DNA of 64,000 nt, from contig NZ_CP047023.1 in assembly GCF_009796765.1 (NCBI RefSeq), positions 1,161,501-1,225,500 of the forward strand. Direction: 5' to 3'. Below are positions 48,238 through 56,593 of this stretch, piece by piece (positions within the stretch are counted from its first letter, which is position 1; each line of letters opens with the position of its first letter). The DNA comes from Paraglaciecola sp. L3A3 (GTDB taxonomy: Bacteria; Pseudomonadota; Gammaproteobacteria; Enterobacterales; Alteromonadaceae). The position numbers and the translations under genes were made by a program. A model generated the notes under the pieces. The model was given only the letters and a program-made list of their open reading frames with translations. It was not told where the DNA came from and made no database searches.

Positions 48238-49641
48238 TTAATAAACATTCTTCCCCACAAACCCTCTGAGAACGGTAAAAATAACAATTTTAAAATCGAA
48301 CCACAGAGACCAGTTACGAATGTAATGTAGGTCGTACTTAATACGCATTTCCATTTTTTCGACTGTGTCGGTTTCGCCGCGCCAGCCACTGACTTGGGCC
48401 CAGCCGGTAATGCCAGGTTTCATTTTGTGGCGTAACATATAGTAGGTAATTTGTTTACGGTATAACTCGTTGTGTGACACGGCATGGGGCCTTGGTCCGA
48501 CAACCGACATGTCACCCTGTAATACGTTAAAAAACTGAGGTAATTCGTCTAATGAGGTTCTGCGTAAAAATGCGCCTAATGGGGTAATGCGGGCGTCACC
48601 TTTGGTGGCTTGTTTTACCACTTCGCCGTTGTCTTGGGTGGTCATAGACCTAAACTTCCAAATTTTTATTTTTTTGCCATCCATGCCATAGCGGTTTTGT
48701 TTAAATATTACCGGGCCTTTAGAAGTAAGTTTAATGGCGGCTGCAATGATTAACATGGGGATGGCAATAATACACATGATGATACTGGCTAATACAATGT
48801 CTTCAGCACGTTTAAGTGCCGACGAGCCACCTTTCATTGGGCTGTCGTAAACACTGATGGTTTGCATTTCACCTACGTGACCCATACGGGCGTGTAAAAG
48901 GTTAAAGGTGAATAAGTCTGGGATAAGATGCACGTCGACTGTGCTGTCGCCGAGTACTTTTAAAATTTTGTCGATACGTATATTGGCAGACATAGGTAAG
49001 GCAATAAACAATATCTCGATTTCGCCAGCTTGTGCCATGGCCACTGCGTCGTCCATTGCACCTTTATAATACTGGATATAATTTTGATCAATCCGGTCTT
49101 TGGTGCGTTCGTCGAATATGGCTTTTAGTTGGTAACCTGTTTCTGGATGGTTTTCAATTTCTTTAGCTAGCGCTAAGCCCCGTTCGGTTAGGCCTATTAT
49201 GCCAATGGAACGTGTGTTGTAGCCTTTTTTGCGCAAAGAAAACAACAGGCTTCTAAATATTGTGCGCCATACACAGAGCACAATAAAAGTAGACACTAAC
49301 CAAGAGCCAAGCACCACACGAGAAAAACTTTCTGATTCTTTGGTAAAAAACAAAAACAAAAATACGGGGAATACTGTGAGGGTCCAGCTGGAGAGTACAT
49401 AAAATAACATTTCTTTTAGCGAGCTAGCACGCCACGAGCGGTATAATGCAAATAATTCAGCAAAAAACGAGTAACTAATATTCGAAATTAAGGCCAACAT
49501 GAAATATTTGGAATTGTAATCTTGCAGGTACACTAAACAGGCAATTAATAAGCATAATTGGATCAGTGCTATATCGAGAAACCGATATACAAAAGCAAAT
49601 TGATTAATATTGTTACGGACGAATCCGCCTTCTTCACTCAT
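48238..49641 (-). CDS. wcaJ: Undecaprenyl-phosphate glucose phosphotransferase (WcaJ type)
   Basis: A 467-residue polyprenol phosphate hexose-1-phosphate transferase that starts the repeat unit by loading a sugar-1-phosphate on undecaprenyl phosphate. Four or five N-terminal membrane helices (about 12-125), a CoA-binding-like domain (about 140-250), one more helix (about 278-300) and the catalytic domain (KRAEDIVLASIIM, KFRSM, RRTSLDELPQFFNVLQGDMSVVGPRP in two parts). First gene of the minus-strand EPS arm proper; 61 bp after the HprK-like gene. Confidence 0.94.
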   Translation of the reverse strand: MSEEGGFVRNNINQFAFVYRFLDIALIQLCLLIACLVYLQDYNSKYFMLALISNISYSFFAELFALYRSWRASSLKEMLFYVLSSWTLTVFPVFLFLFFTKESESFSRVVLGSWLVSTFIVLCVWRTIFRSLLFSLRKKGYNTRSIGIIGLTERGLALAKEIENHPETGYQLKAIFDERTKDRIDQNYIQYYKGAMDDAVAMAQAGEIEILFIALPMSANIRIDKILKVLGDSTVDVHLIPDLFTFNLLHARMGHVGEMQTISVYDSPMKGGSSALKRAEDIVLASIIMCIIAIPMLIIAAAIKLTSKGPVIFKQNRYGMDGKKIKIWKFRSMTTQDNGEVVKQATKGDARITPLGAFLRRTSLDELPQFFNVLQGDMSVVGPRPHAVSHNELYRKQITYYMLRHKMKPGITGWAQVSGWRGETDTVEKMEMRIKYDLHYIRNWSLWFDFKIVIFTVLRGFVGKNVY

Positions 49642-49702
49642 TCACAACTTCCTGTTTTGGGAATTACTTCGTGCGATATGTTAATTGCAGAGTATATAAA
49701 AA

Positions 49703-50761
49703 TTATGACAAGCCAGTAATATGTTTTTTTAATTGTTTTCCCACTTCAGGCAAATAATTTAAACCACTTTTATAATTTATGTTAAATACCGGAATGTTGG
49801 TTAACAATTTAGCCAAACTTTGTAACCTTTGGCTCTCTACACCCATACTTGTGTAGGCATTAGCTAATATACTGTTTTGTAGTAACATCATTAAACTGTG
49901 ACTGGCCGTAAGCTGTTTTATGTGGCAAAAGGTGTCTAGGTTGTCACTACGGTCTAAATAATAAATAGCTTTTAATTTAGTTGGTTTGCTATTCCAAAAA
50001 TTATTATCACTACTATTCAGGTTAATTTCAAACTTTGCAAACTTTTGGTGCACTTTCTTGCACTCTATCGATGAAAACTTAACCGACTCTTGGTTGTTAA
50101 CGCTATTTTCAGCTGCTTTCATTGGCTTTGTATTATCTATATCAATTTCTGCGCCAACTAGGTTATTGGCACTATCGGGCCATAATCGTACTTTGGGCCA
50201 ACTGGGGTAAATCATATATTCGTTTGCTGACAACGAATGAATGGCTGCCATGTCGTCGGTCATGAGTTGAAACCCGTCACCTAATAAATGGGTAGTTAGG
50301 GTAGATTTACCTGTTCGGCTAGGGGCAATAAATAAATAGGCTTGATCTTGGTAACTGATGGTATTGGCATGAATACAGGGGACGGCATTGAGTTCTAACC
50401 AACAGGCAATGCCAAGACTTTGTAAATAATGTTTGAAGTCGGTGCCTTGTGGTTGCCAGTTTACTTTGATGGCAGTTTTACTAATAGCAAAACTGCCAGT
50501 GCCTTCGCATTCAATATTTAGGGTGTAGTCTTGTTCGGTTTTAAATAACTGAATCACAGACAAGTATCGTTCGCCCTGATCGACTAATTGCCATATGGGC
50601 TGAGTGTGAGGTTTTTGGTAACTTGAATATTGCACATCTATGGGTAGGGTAAAAGCCGTATTACTTACTTGCTTAAGCGAAGTAGGCAATTTATTGGCTG
50701 TGTCTAATAATTGCACGCCGTGTAATGGGGTGTTTAAAAGTGACTGTTGGTTATCTTCCAT
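49703..50761 (-). CDS. HprK-like kinase associated with the lasso-type precursor
   Basis: A 352-residue protein whose central part resembles the catalytic domain of HPr kinase/phosphorylase: Walker A APSRTGKST (146-154), the Asp pair LMTDDMA (169-170), and WPKVRLWPD. The N-terminal 110 residues are divergent. In lasso clusters such as that of paeninodin a kinase of this type phosphorylates the peptide. Here it lies 164 bp downstream of a lasso-type precursor, after a terminator and with its own likely promoter, and upstream of wcaJ. Alternative: a regulator of EPS synthesis, as HprK-like genes also occur in exosortase loci. Confidence 0.8.
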   Translation of the reverse strand: MEDNQQSLLNTPLHGVQLLDTANKLPTSLKQVSNTAFTLPIDVQYSSYQKPHTQPIWQLVDQGERYLSVIQLFKTEQDYTLNIECEGTGSFAISKTAIKVNWQPQGTDFKHYLQSLGIACWLELNAVPCIHANTISYQDQAYLFIAPSRTGKSTLTTHLLGDGFQLMTDDMAAIHSLSANEYMIYPSWPKVRLWPDSANNLVGAEIDIDNTKPMKAAENSVNNQESVKFSSIECKKVHQKFAKFEINLNSSDNNFWNSKPTKLKAIYYLDRSDNLDTFCHIKQLTASHSLMMLLQNSILANAYTSMGVESQRLQSLAKLLTNIPVFNINYKSGLNYLPEVGKQLKKHITGLS

Positions 50762-50840
50762 AGGTAACTTGATTATCGCTTTTGTAAATTAACTGCTATT
50801 TGATGCATCGATTGTAGCTGATTGTTTAGCTAAATAATTG

Positions 50841-50869
50841 ATTTTGTTTAGATTGAAACTGACTGTCAA
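50841..50869 (-). promoter_or_regulatory. Possible sigma-70 promoter for the kinase/EPS arm
   Basis: On the minus strand TTGACA (50869-50864), 17 bp, CAAAAT (50846-50841), about 80 bp before the kinase start and just after the precursor terminator. The -35 is perfect, the -10 weak. Confidence 0.42.
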
Positions 50870-50886
50870 AAAATTTTACACATAAA

Positions 50887-50908
50887 AAAGCCCGCACTAG
50901 CGGGCTTT
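50887..50908 (-). terminator. Intrinsic terminator after the lasso-type precursor
   Basis: AAAGCCCGC, ACTA loop, GCGGGCTTT, followed on the minus strand by a T-run (A-run 50884-50889). It lies 18 bp beyond the precursor stop and separates a short PEP-CTERM/precursor transcript from the kinase gene. Confidence 0.9.
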
Positions 50909-50925
50909 AGAATTTTGCGCTTAAC

Positions 50926-51081
50926 TTAACCTTGGAAAGGGTTACGTTTAGTGTGACCGCCGCTTTCGTCAGGAACGCTACCTGAGAAACCTTGAGTCAA
51001 TTCAGCTAAACTACCTACTTTAGTTAGTTCAGGCTTTTGATATTCACGTTTTTCATTAGTTTGATTATTAAAATCAGTCAT
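50926..51081 (-). CDS. Lasso-type RiPP precursor peptide
   Basis: A 51-residue gene. The leader (1-30) contains Y14, P17, L19, G23 and T29, exactly the lasso leader rule YxxPxLxxxGxxxxxTx (YQKPELTKVGSLAELTQ). The predicted core (31-51) begins GFSGSVPDE and ends KRNPFQG: Gly1 as ring N-terminus, Asp8 or Glu9 as ring acceptor. GGAGA lies 6 bases before the ATG. The gene starts 11 bp after the stop of a PEP-CTERM gene, ends at a strong terminator, and has an HprK-like kinase downstream and a cyclase-like gene divergent. The core lacks a C-terminal Ser, the known kinase target in paeninodin. Confidence 0.85.
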   Translation of the reverse strand: MTDFNNQTNEKREYQKPELTKVGSLAELTQGFSGSVPDESGGHTKRNPFQG

Positions 51082-51092
51082 AGTATATCTCC

Positions 51093-51773
51093 TTAAGCCT
51101 TTTTGCGACGTGACGCTACTAAACCACCTAGGCCTAGTAACATTAATGATAATGCTGCTGGTGCAGATACATCTTGTGCAATTTTTAAATCAGTATCAGC
51201 AAAAAATTGTATATCTGGTGCGCCGTTATCTAAATTTGCATTAATAGTTAACATGCCAAACAACTCGTCTTGAATTTCCTTACCATAAACGCCTGTAGCT
51301 GAGGGGCTACTAGGTAAAGTAATAAATGGTTGACCACGGTCACTGCCATCACCGTTGTCATCAAAAACGGTATCAAATACAACGTTGGTATTCATCACAT
51401 CAATAACGACTGACGTTAACAACATATTTGACAAGTTAGATAGTGTCCATATGCCATAGTAAGTGTCGTCTGAAAAGTCACTAGGTGTTCCATTGTCACC
51501 AGTACCGCCTTGTGTAAGGCCAGCTTGAGTTAGTGAAAACCAGTTAGCAACTTCACCACCACCAATTTCAGCTTCTAGACCTACTGGTGTGCCGTCGTTA
51601 CCTATTCCAGCGTCAACAACACCCCATGTGAAAGACTGGCTAGTACCACCGTCAAAGTTTGCAGTAACTTCGATGCCGGCCATGTCTATACCGGTAATTG
51701 TTGTCATAAAGCTAGCTTGTGCTTGGCTAGCTGTAAACATAGTAAGAAATCCTAATGCGATTAGCTTTTTCAT
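51093..51773 (-). CDS. PEP-CTERM-like secreted protein, co-transcribed with the precursor
   Basis: A 226-residue exported protein with a signal peptide (MKKLIALGFLTMFTASQAQA), a beta-rich middle with Asp/Gly-rich loops, and a C-terminal sorting signal (SAPAALSLMLLGLGGLVASRRKKA in two parts: SAPAALSL and LVASRRKKA), a PEP-CTERM variant with Ala-Pro-Ala instead of Pro-Glu-Pro. Start chosen at MKKL because GGAGA lies 7 bases upstream; MEMKKL (51779) is possible. It has a sigma-54-type promoter and leads directly into the lasso-type precursor gene. Function of the mature protein unknown. Confidence 0.82.
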   Translation of the reverse strand: MKKLIALGFLTMFTASQAQASFMTTITGIDMAGIEVTANFDGGTSQSFTWGVVDAGIGNDGTPVGLEAEIGGGEVANWFSLTQAGLTQGGTGDNGTPSDFSDDTYYGIWTLSNLSNMLLTSVVIDVMNTNVVFDTVFDDNGDGSDRGQPFITLPSSPSATGVYGKEIQDELFGMLTINANLDNGAPDIQFFADTDLKIAQDVSAPAALSLMLLGLGGLVASRRKKA

Positions 51774-51857
51774 TTCCATTCTCCAAAAGTTAAATATAAA
51801 GGTTGTTGTGCCTGCTAGATACTTCAAAAACAGCAGGGTTTAAATCTATTATAACCT

Positions 51858-51874
51858 AAGCAATATTGGTGCCT
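51858..51874 (-). promoter_or_regulatory. Sigma-54 (-24/-12) promoter
   Basis: On the minus strand AGGCACCAATATTGCTT: the GG and GC dinucleotides are exactly 10 bases apart and the sequence fits TGGCAC-N5-TTGCW in all but the first base. It lies about 85 bp before the PEP-CTERM-like start. PEP-CTERM genes in other bacteria are known to be under sigma-54 control through the PrsK/PrsR pair; neither gene is in this window. Confidence 0.7.
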
Positions 51875-52085
51875 ATATTATTTTTTCTTTTAAATACAAT
51901 ATATTAAAGTTAGTGTTTTGTTTGCTGTGTTATTTAAGCTATCAAATCAGCTGCTATTTACTTGAAACTGTAAAAGAATCTGACAATCTAATTTAAAGCA
52001 CTTTAAATAATACTATCCACAGAAACATTGTTGTAATTAGTTAAAACTTATATGATTGATATCGCAGGCATTTTATATCAAAAAT

Positions 52086-53999
52086 ATGAGAAAAGTCATG
52101 TTTATATACCTATCGCGTAAGAATTCACAAAAAATTAACAAAAGTGTCGATTTAGATTCATCTTTAGCGATTGCCAAATACGCGCCATCAACTTATCAAA
52201 ATTTATCGCATTTTACCGTTAATGATCAAGAACAAGTATTAAGCTTTGCAGTTAATCCTTTGACTAGCATCACTGACGAAGCAAACATTACGCCAGCGAT
52301 TGTTGATAGCCATGTTTCAGCAGAAAAATCATGTAAAAACATAGTGATAGGTAACTTGGCCGGTGATGTAGGTTTTACACAATTACTGCCGGTGGCTGAA
52401 AATTGCACTGACTTGGTTGATAAAGTAACCAATTTGGCGCATTTATTCGATAATTCTGCAGGCCAATGTTTTGCCCAGCTGGATTCTCAATTTGTTTTGT
52501 TTGCTTGGCATCAACAAAACAATCAGCTGCATATTGCTAAAGACCCGTTTAATCCTAAATCTATTTTTTGGGCTGAGTTAGCTGATGGTGTTTTGGTTTC
52601 TACCGATATTCAGTTTATTAGTAAAATGTTGCATAAACCTTTGCTTTTATCAGAAGCTGGGTTAGCCAGTTGGCTGAGCGGTTACCCAAATCCAGCGATT
52701 TCTTTGTTCCAAGATATTCATGTTTTACCTATTGGTCATAGGTTGCAAGTTGATAGTGAGTTAAATGTACAGTCTATTGCGTTTTGGGATATTGATCCTG
52801 AGCATAAAATTCACTACAACACGCAACAAGAATATGCCGATCATTTCTTACAAGGCTTGTCGGCCAGTGTTGCACAAGCTAGTGCAACAGACGCAGATGT
52901 ATTAGTGTCGCAAATGAGTGGTGGCATGGATTCTACTAGTATTACCGCCATCGCCAATAAACAAGCTAAGCACAACAATAAACAAGTTTTACCTTTGTCG
53001 CACATGTATAAAAATTCAGAAAAATGTGACGAAGAGCAACTTGTACAAGATATGTTGTCGAGCCTGAATATTCAGCACAGCATTCAAATGGCAGTAGACG
53101 AAGGCGCAGACCGCAACTTTTTAGCCCTTTATCCCAGTCACTTAGAAAGCCCAGGTACGGTTTTGTCGCCTCGCTATATTCGTGAACTTGCTCTAGTCAA
53201 ACAAGCTGGAGCTAATGTGATGTTGAGTGGTAATGGCGGCGACGAAATGTGTTGGGGCCATAGTCTTGCCTATACACAAAGATTGCGTGAAGGTGATTTT
53301 GCTGTCGTGCCCGAGGTTTTAAAAGCTTGTCCGGCTTTAGGCATGCCTAGATTAAAAACCTTATCTAACTTGTTTGTAAAACCTTTTTTACCTGAAATGA
53401 TATTAAAAGCGTTAGGGGCACAAGCTAAACCTGAACATACTTTTAATACACCAGTGTGGTTGACCGATAAAGCTCAAGAGTTAGCTTATAACGAAACTAA
53501 GGTGGCGAATCCTTTCGATCTTAAAAAAGATCCTGTGGGTTATAACCGTTATTTAAGTATCAAAACCACCTCTACTTATAATGCTATGCGGTCTTATGAC
53601 AAATTAGCCGACGACTTTGGCATTAGTGTTCGTCATCCATTTTTTAATACCACAGTGGCTGAGTTTTCGTTTGCTGTACCTATGAAGCAGTTAATTCAAG
53701 GGCCTTATCCTAAATGGCTGTTACGCTACAGCATGCAAAATGATTTACCCAAAAGTGTTTGCTGGAATCTACAAAAAACCACCTTTGATCAACACTTTGG
53801 TAATTTGGTTAGAGAAAATGCCAGTCAAATTAGAGAAATCTTAGAAGACGAACGACTGGCTGACATGGGCTTGGTGAATCAATCATTATTATTAGCAGAA
53901 TTCGATAGGGTAGTCGCTAACCCGTCCATTCCACTACAAGTAGACTTACTCTACGCCATTCTAACTTTCAGTTGGTTAAGAGCGGTAAGAGCAGACTAA
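52086..53999 (+). CDS. Asparagine synthetase-like lasso cyclase candidate
   Basis: A 637-residue asparagine synthetase B homologue. The PP-loop for ATP is intact (SQMSGGMDSTS, near residue 278) and the late GNGGDEMCWGH is present. The N-terminal glutaminase-like domain lacks the Cys at position 2, so it cannot use glutamine, as in lasso cyclases (McjC) that adenylate a side-chain carboxylate and close the macrolactam. It is divergent from the PEP-CTERM/precursor genes across a 312-bp AT-rich gap. Start uncertain: ATG 52086 or 52098 (GAGAA upstream of the latter) or TTG 52056. An EPS-linked amidotransferase of the exosortase type is the alternative. Confidence 0.8.
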   Translation: MRKVMFIYLSRKNSQKINKSVDLDSSLAIAKYAPSTYQNLSHFTVNDQEQVLSFAVNPLTSITDEANITPAIVDSHVSAEKSCKNIVIGNLAGDVGFTQLLPVAENCTDLVDKVTNLAHLFDNSAGQCFAQLDSQFVLFAWHQQNNQLHIAKDPFNPKSIFWAELADGVLVSTDIQFISKMLHKPLLLSEAGLASWLSGYPNPAISLFQDIHVLPIGHRLQVDSELNVQSIAFWDIDPEHKIHYNTQQEYADHFLQGLSASVAQASATDADVLVSQMSGGMDSTSITAIANKQAKHNNKQVLPLSHMYKNSEKCDEEQLVQDMLSSLNIQHSIQMAVDEGADRNFLALYPSHLESPGTVLSPRYIRELALVKQAGANVMLSGNGGDEMCWGHSLAYTQRLREGDFAVVPEVLKACPALGMPRLKTLSNLFVKPFLPEMILKALGAQAKPEHTFNTPVWLTDKAQELAYNETKVANPFDLKKDPVGYNRYLSIKTTSTYNAMRSYDKLADDFGISVRHPFFNTTVAEFSFAVPMKQLIQGPYPKWLLRYSMQNDLPKSVCWNLQKTTFDQHFGNLVRENASQIREILEDERLADMGLVNQSLLLAEFDRVVANPSIPLQVDLLYAILTFSWLRAVRAD

Positions 54000-54616
54000 G
54001 CAGAGTGGGGCAGGTAAAAGCTAAAGCTAAAGCCAAAGAAATTGAACCACAGAGGGCACTGAGAACACAGAGGTAAAGATGGTTAATATTTGCCTTAACT
54101 GTAGGTCGTGGCTTTAGCCCGTCAATGTAAAAAATAGACGCCATAAATGGACGACCTACAAAAGACGAAAAGAAATTTAACCACAGAGAACACAGAGGGA
54201 ATGGGTGTTAAAACAAGCCCACACTATCGTCATTCCGGTCAATGTAAAAAATAGACGCCATAAATGGACGACCTACAAAAGATAAAAGAAATTTAACCAC
54301 AGAGAACACAGAGAACACAGAGGGAATGGGTGTTAAAACAAGCCCCACATCTCGTCATTCCTGCAGCCCCACATTTCGTCATCCCGGTAGTTCCCACATC
54401 ACGTCATTCCGGTAGTCTTTTGAGCCGGAATCCAGGGCTTTAATAGTGGCTAGTAGATGGTTAAGAGCCAAAGCCAAATAATGGATTCCTGCTAACTACA
54501 TGCAGGAATGACGGGCTTTGGGGGTTGTGATGTGCTTGAGGATTTACTATCCAATGTTATGGTGTAACAGTTTCTGAATTACTGCCTTTTTAGGATATCC
54601 CGACAGTCTCACACTT

Positions 54617-54728
54617 CATCATTCCGGTAGTCCCACCATCGTCATTCCGGTAGTCCCACCATCGTCATTCCGGTAGTCCCACCATCGTCATTCCGGTAGT
54701 CCCACCATCGTCATTCCGGTAGCCTTTT
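54617..54728 (+). repeat. 23-bp tandem repeat of half R2
   Basis: Four and a half head-to-tail copies of a 23-bp unit whose core is CATCGTCATTCCGGTAGTCC. Each unit is one arm of R2; the last runs into a complete R2. No spacers, so not a CRISPR array. Confidence 0.85.
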
Positions 54729-56339
54729 AAGCCGGAATCCAGGGCTTTAGAGCAGTAGCTAGAAAATAGTGGCTAGTAGATGGTTAAGAGCCAAAGCCAA
54801 AGAATGGATTCCTGCTAACTACATGCAGGAATGACGGTCTTTGGGGGTTGTGATGTGCTTGAGGATTTACTATCCATTGTTATGGTGTAACAGTTTCTGA
54901 ATTACTGCCTTTTTAGGATATCCCGACAGTCTCACACTTCATCATTCCTACCGTCCCACCATCGTCATTCCGGTGTGCTTTTGAGCCGGAATCCATAAAG
55001 CAGACTAAGCAGAGTGGAGCAGGTAAAGATGGTTAATATTTGCCTTAACTGTAGGTCGTGGCTTTAGCCCGTCAATGTTAAAAATAGACGCCATAAATGC
55101 ACGACCTACAAAAGAATAGGAGAATTTGAACCGCAGAGATAAAGATGGTTAATATTTGCCTTAACTGTAGGTCGCGGCTTTAGCCCGTCAATGTAAAAAA
55201 TAGACGCCATAAATGGACGACCTACAAAAGAATAGAAGCAGAGTGAGTAGAGTGGGGCATTTAAAAGACAAGAGCCAAAGCCAAAGAATGGATTCCTGCT
55301 AACTACATGCAGGAATGACTGGCTTTGAGGTTTACAGTGTGATTGTGGATTTACCATTCATTGTTATGGTGTAACAGTTTCTGAATTACTGCCTTTTTAG
55401 GATATCCCGACAGTCTCACACTTCATCATTCCTACAGCCCCACATCACTTCATTCCGGTTATCGCTACTATCGTAATTCCTACAGTCCCGCATATCGTCA
55501 TTCCGGTAGTTCCCACATATCGTCATTCCGGTGTGCTTTTGAGCCGGAATCCATAAAGCAGACTAAGCAGAGTGGGGCAGGTAAAGATAAGAGCGATGTA
55601 GGTCGTGGCTTTAGCCCGTCAATGTTGAAAAATAGACGCCATAAATGGACGACCTACAAAAGAAGAAAAGAAATTTGAACCACAGAGAACACAGAGGGAA
55701 TGGTGTTGAGACAAGTCCACACCATCATCATTCCTACCGTCCCACCATCGTCATTCCGGTAGTCTTTTAAGCCGGAATCCAGGGCTTTAGAGCAGTAGCT
55801 AGAAAATAGTGGCTAGTAGATGGTTAAGAGCCAAAAACAAAGAATGGATTCCTGCTAACTACATGCAGGAATGACGGGCTTTGGGGGTTGTGATGTGATT
55901 GCGGATTTACCATTCATTGTTATGGTGTAACAGTTTCTGAATTACTGCCTTTTTAGGATATCCCGACAGTCTCACACTTCATCATTCCGGTTGCTTCCAC
56001 CATCGTCATTCCTACAGCCCCACATCACTTCATTCTGGTTATCGCTACTATCGTAATTCCTACCGTCCCACATCTCGTCATTCCGGTAGTCTTTTAAGCC
56101 GGAATCCAGGGCTTTAGAGCAGTAGCTAGAAAATAGTGGCTAGTAGATGGTTAAGAGCCAAAGCAAAAGCAAAAGAATGGATTCCTGCTAACTACATGCA
56201 GGAATGACGGGCTTTGGGGGTTGTGATGTGATTGCGGATTTACCATTCATTGTTATGGTGTAACAGTTTCTGAATTACTGCCTTTTTAGGATATCCCGAC
56301 AGTCTCACACTTCATCATTCCTACCGTCCCACCATCGTC

Positions 56340-56544
56340 ATTCCGGTAGTTTTTTGAGCCGGAATCCAGGGCTTTTAAGTGCAGTGTGGGATCTGCTGTT
56401 GCTTTTCTCTGTGTCGCGCAGCCTCTGTGATCGGCTTTTGATTTTAACATTCTATTGCTTTTTTCGGTGCACCTCTGTGACACGCTTTAGCTTTTAGCTG
56501 TTGTCTTTTTCTCGTAGCTCGATTCTAGAATCTCGCGGCTGCTT
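56340..56544 (+). repeat. ~205-bp direct repeat, downstream of GH2
   Basis: R2 followed by TTTTAAGTGCAGTGTGGGAT and about 160 bp ending TCTAGAATCTCGCGGCTGCTT. It is almost identical, in the same orientation, to 60363-60574 (which has one 7-base insertion). The two copies bracket the GH2 gene. Confidence 0.85.
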
Positions 56545-56548
56545 TATT

Positions 56549-56584
56549 CTGCAGCATGCTGCTTAGTCAGGCTTCATGCTGCAG
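56549..56584 (-). terminator. Inverted repeat after the GH2 stop
   Basis: CTGCAGCATG and its complement separated by 16 bases, 10 bp beyond the GH2 stop. No T-run on either side; possible rho-independent-like hairpin or mRNA end protector. Confidence 0.4.
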
Positions 56585-56593
56585 GGATCTGCG

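Larger units (their letters stand above)
54000..56593 (-). repeat. 2.6-kb array of R1-R4 repeats in reverse orientation
   Basis: No real gene. In order: R4 (about 54040), R3 54100-54160, R4, partial R3 54238-54277 joined to half an R2, R4, R2 54406, R1 54485, R2 54713, R1 54808, R2 54967, R3 55050 and 55166, R1 55292, R2 55525, R3 55597, R4 55675, R2 55753, R1 55848, R2 56080, R1 56181, R2 56340. A linking segment (GTAACAGTTTCTGAATTACT ... GGATATCCCGACAGTC) follows each R1. R2-R1-linker units recur with a period of about 307-333 bp. All lie in the opposite orientation to those at 21.3-26.5 kb. Confidence 0.85.

Noticed and set aside
48201..48389. Small frame at the end of wcaJ
   Set aside because: Out-of-frame reading over the conserved WcaJ C-terminus.
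32900..51827. An exosortase gene expected with the PEP-CTERM proteins
   Set aside because: No multi-span protein here carries an exosortase-like Cys/Arg/His pattern; the membrane proteins present fit Wzx, Wzy and WcaJ.
54617..54728. Possible CRISPR array
   Set aside because: The 23-bp units are directly tandem with no unique spacers, and no cas gene is in the window.
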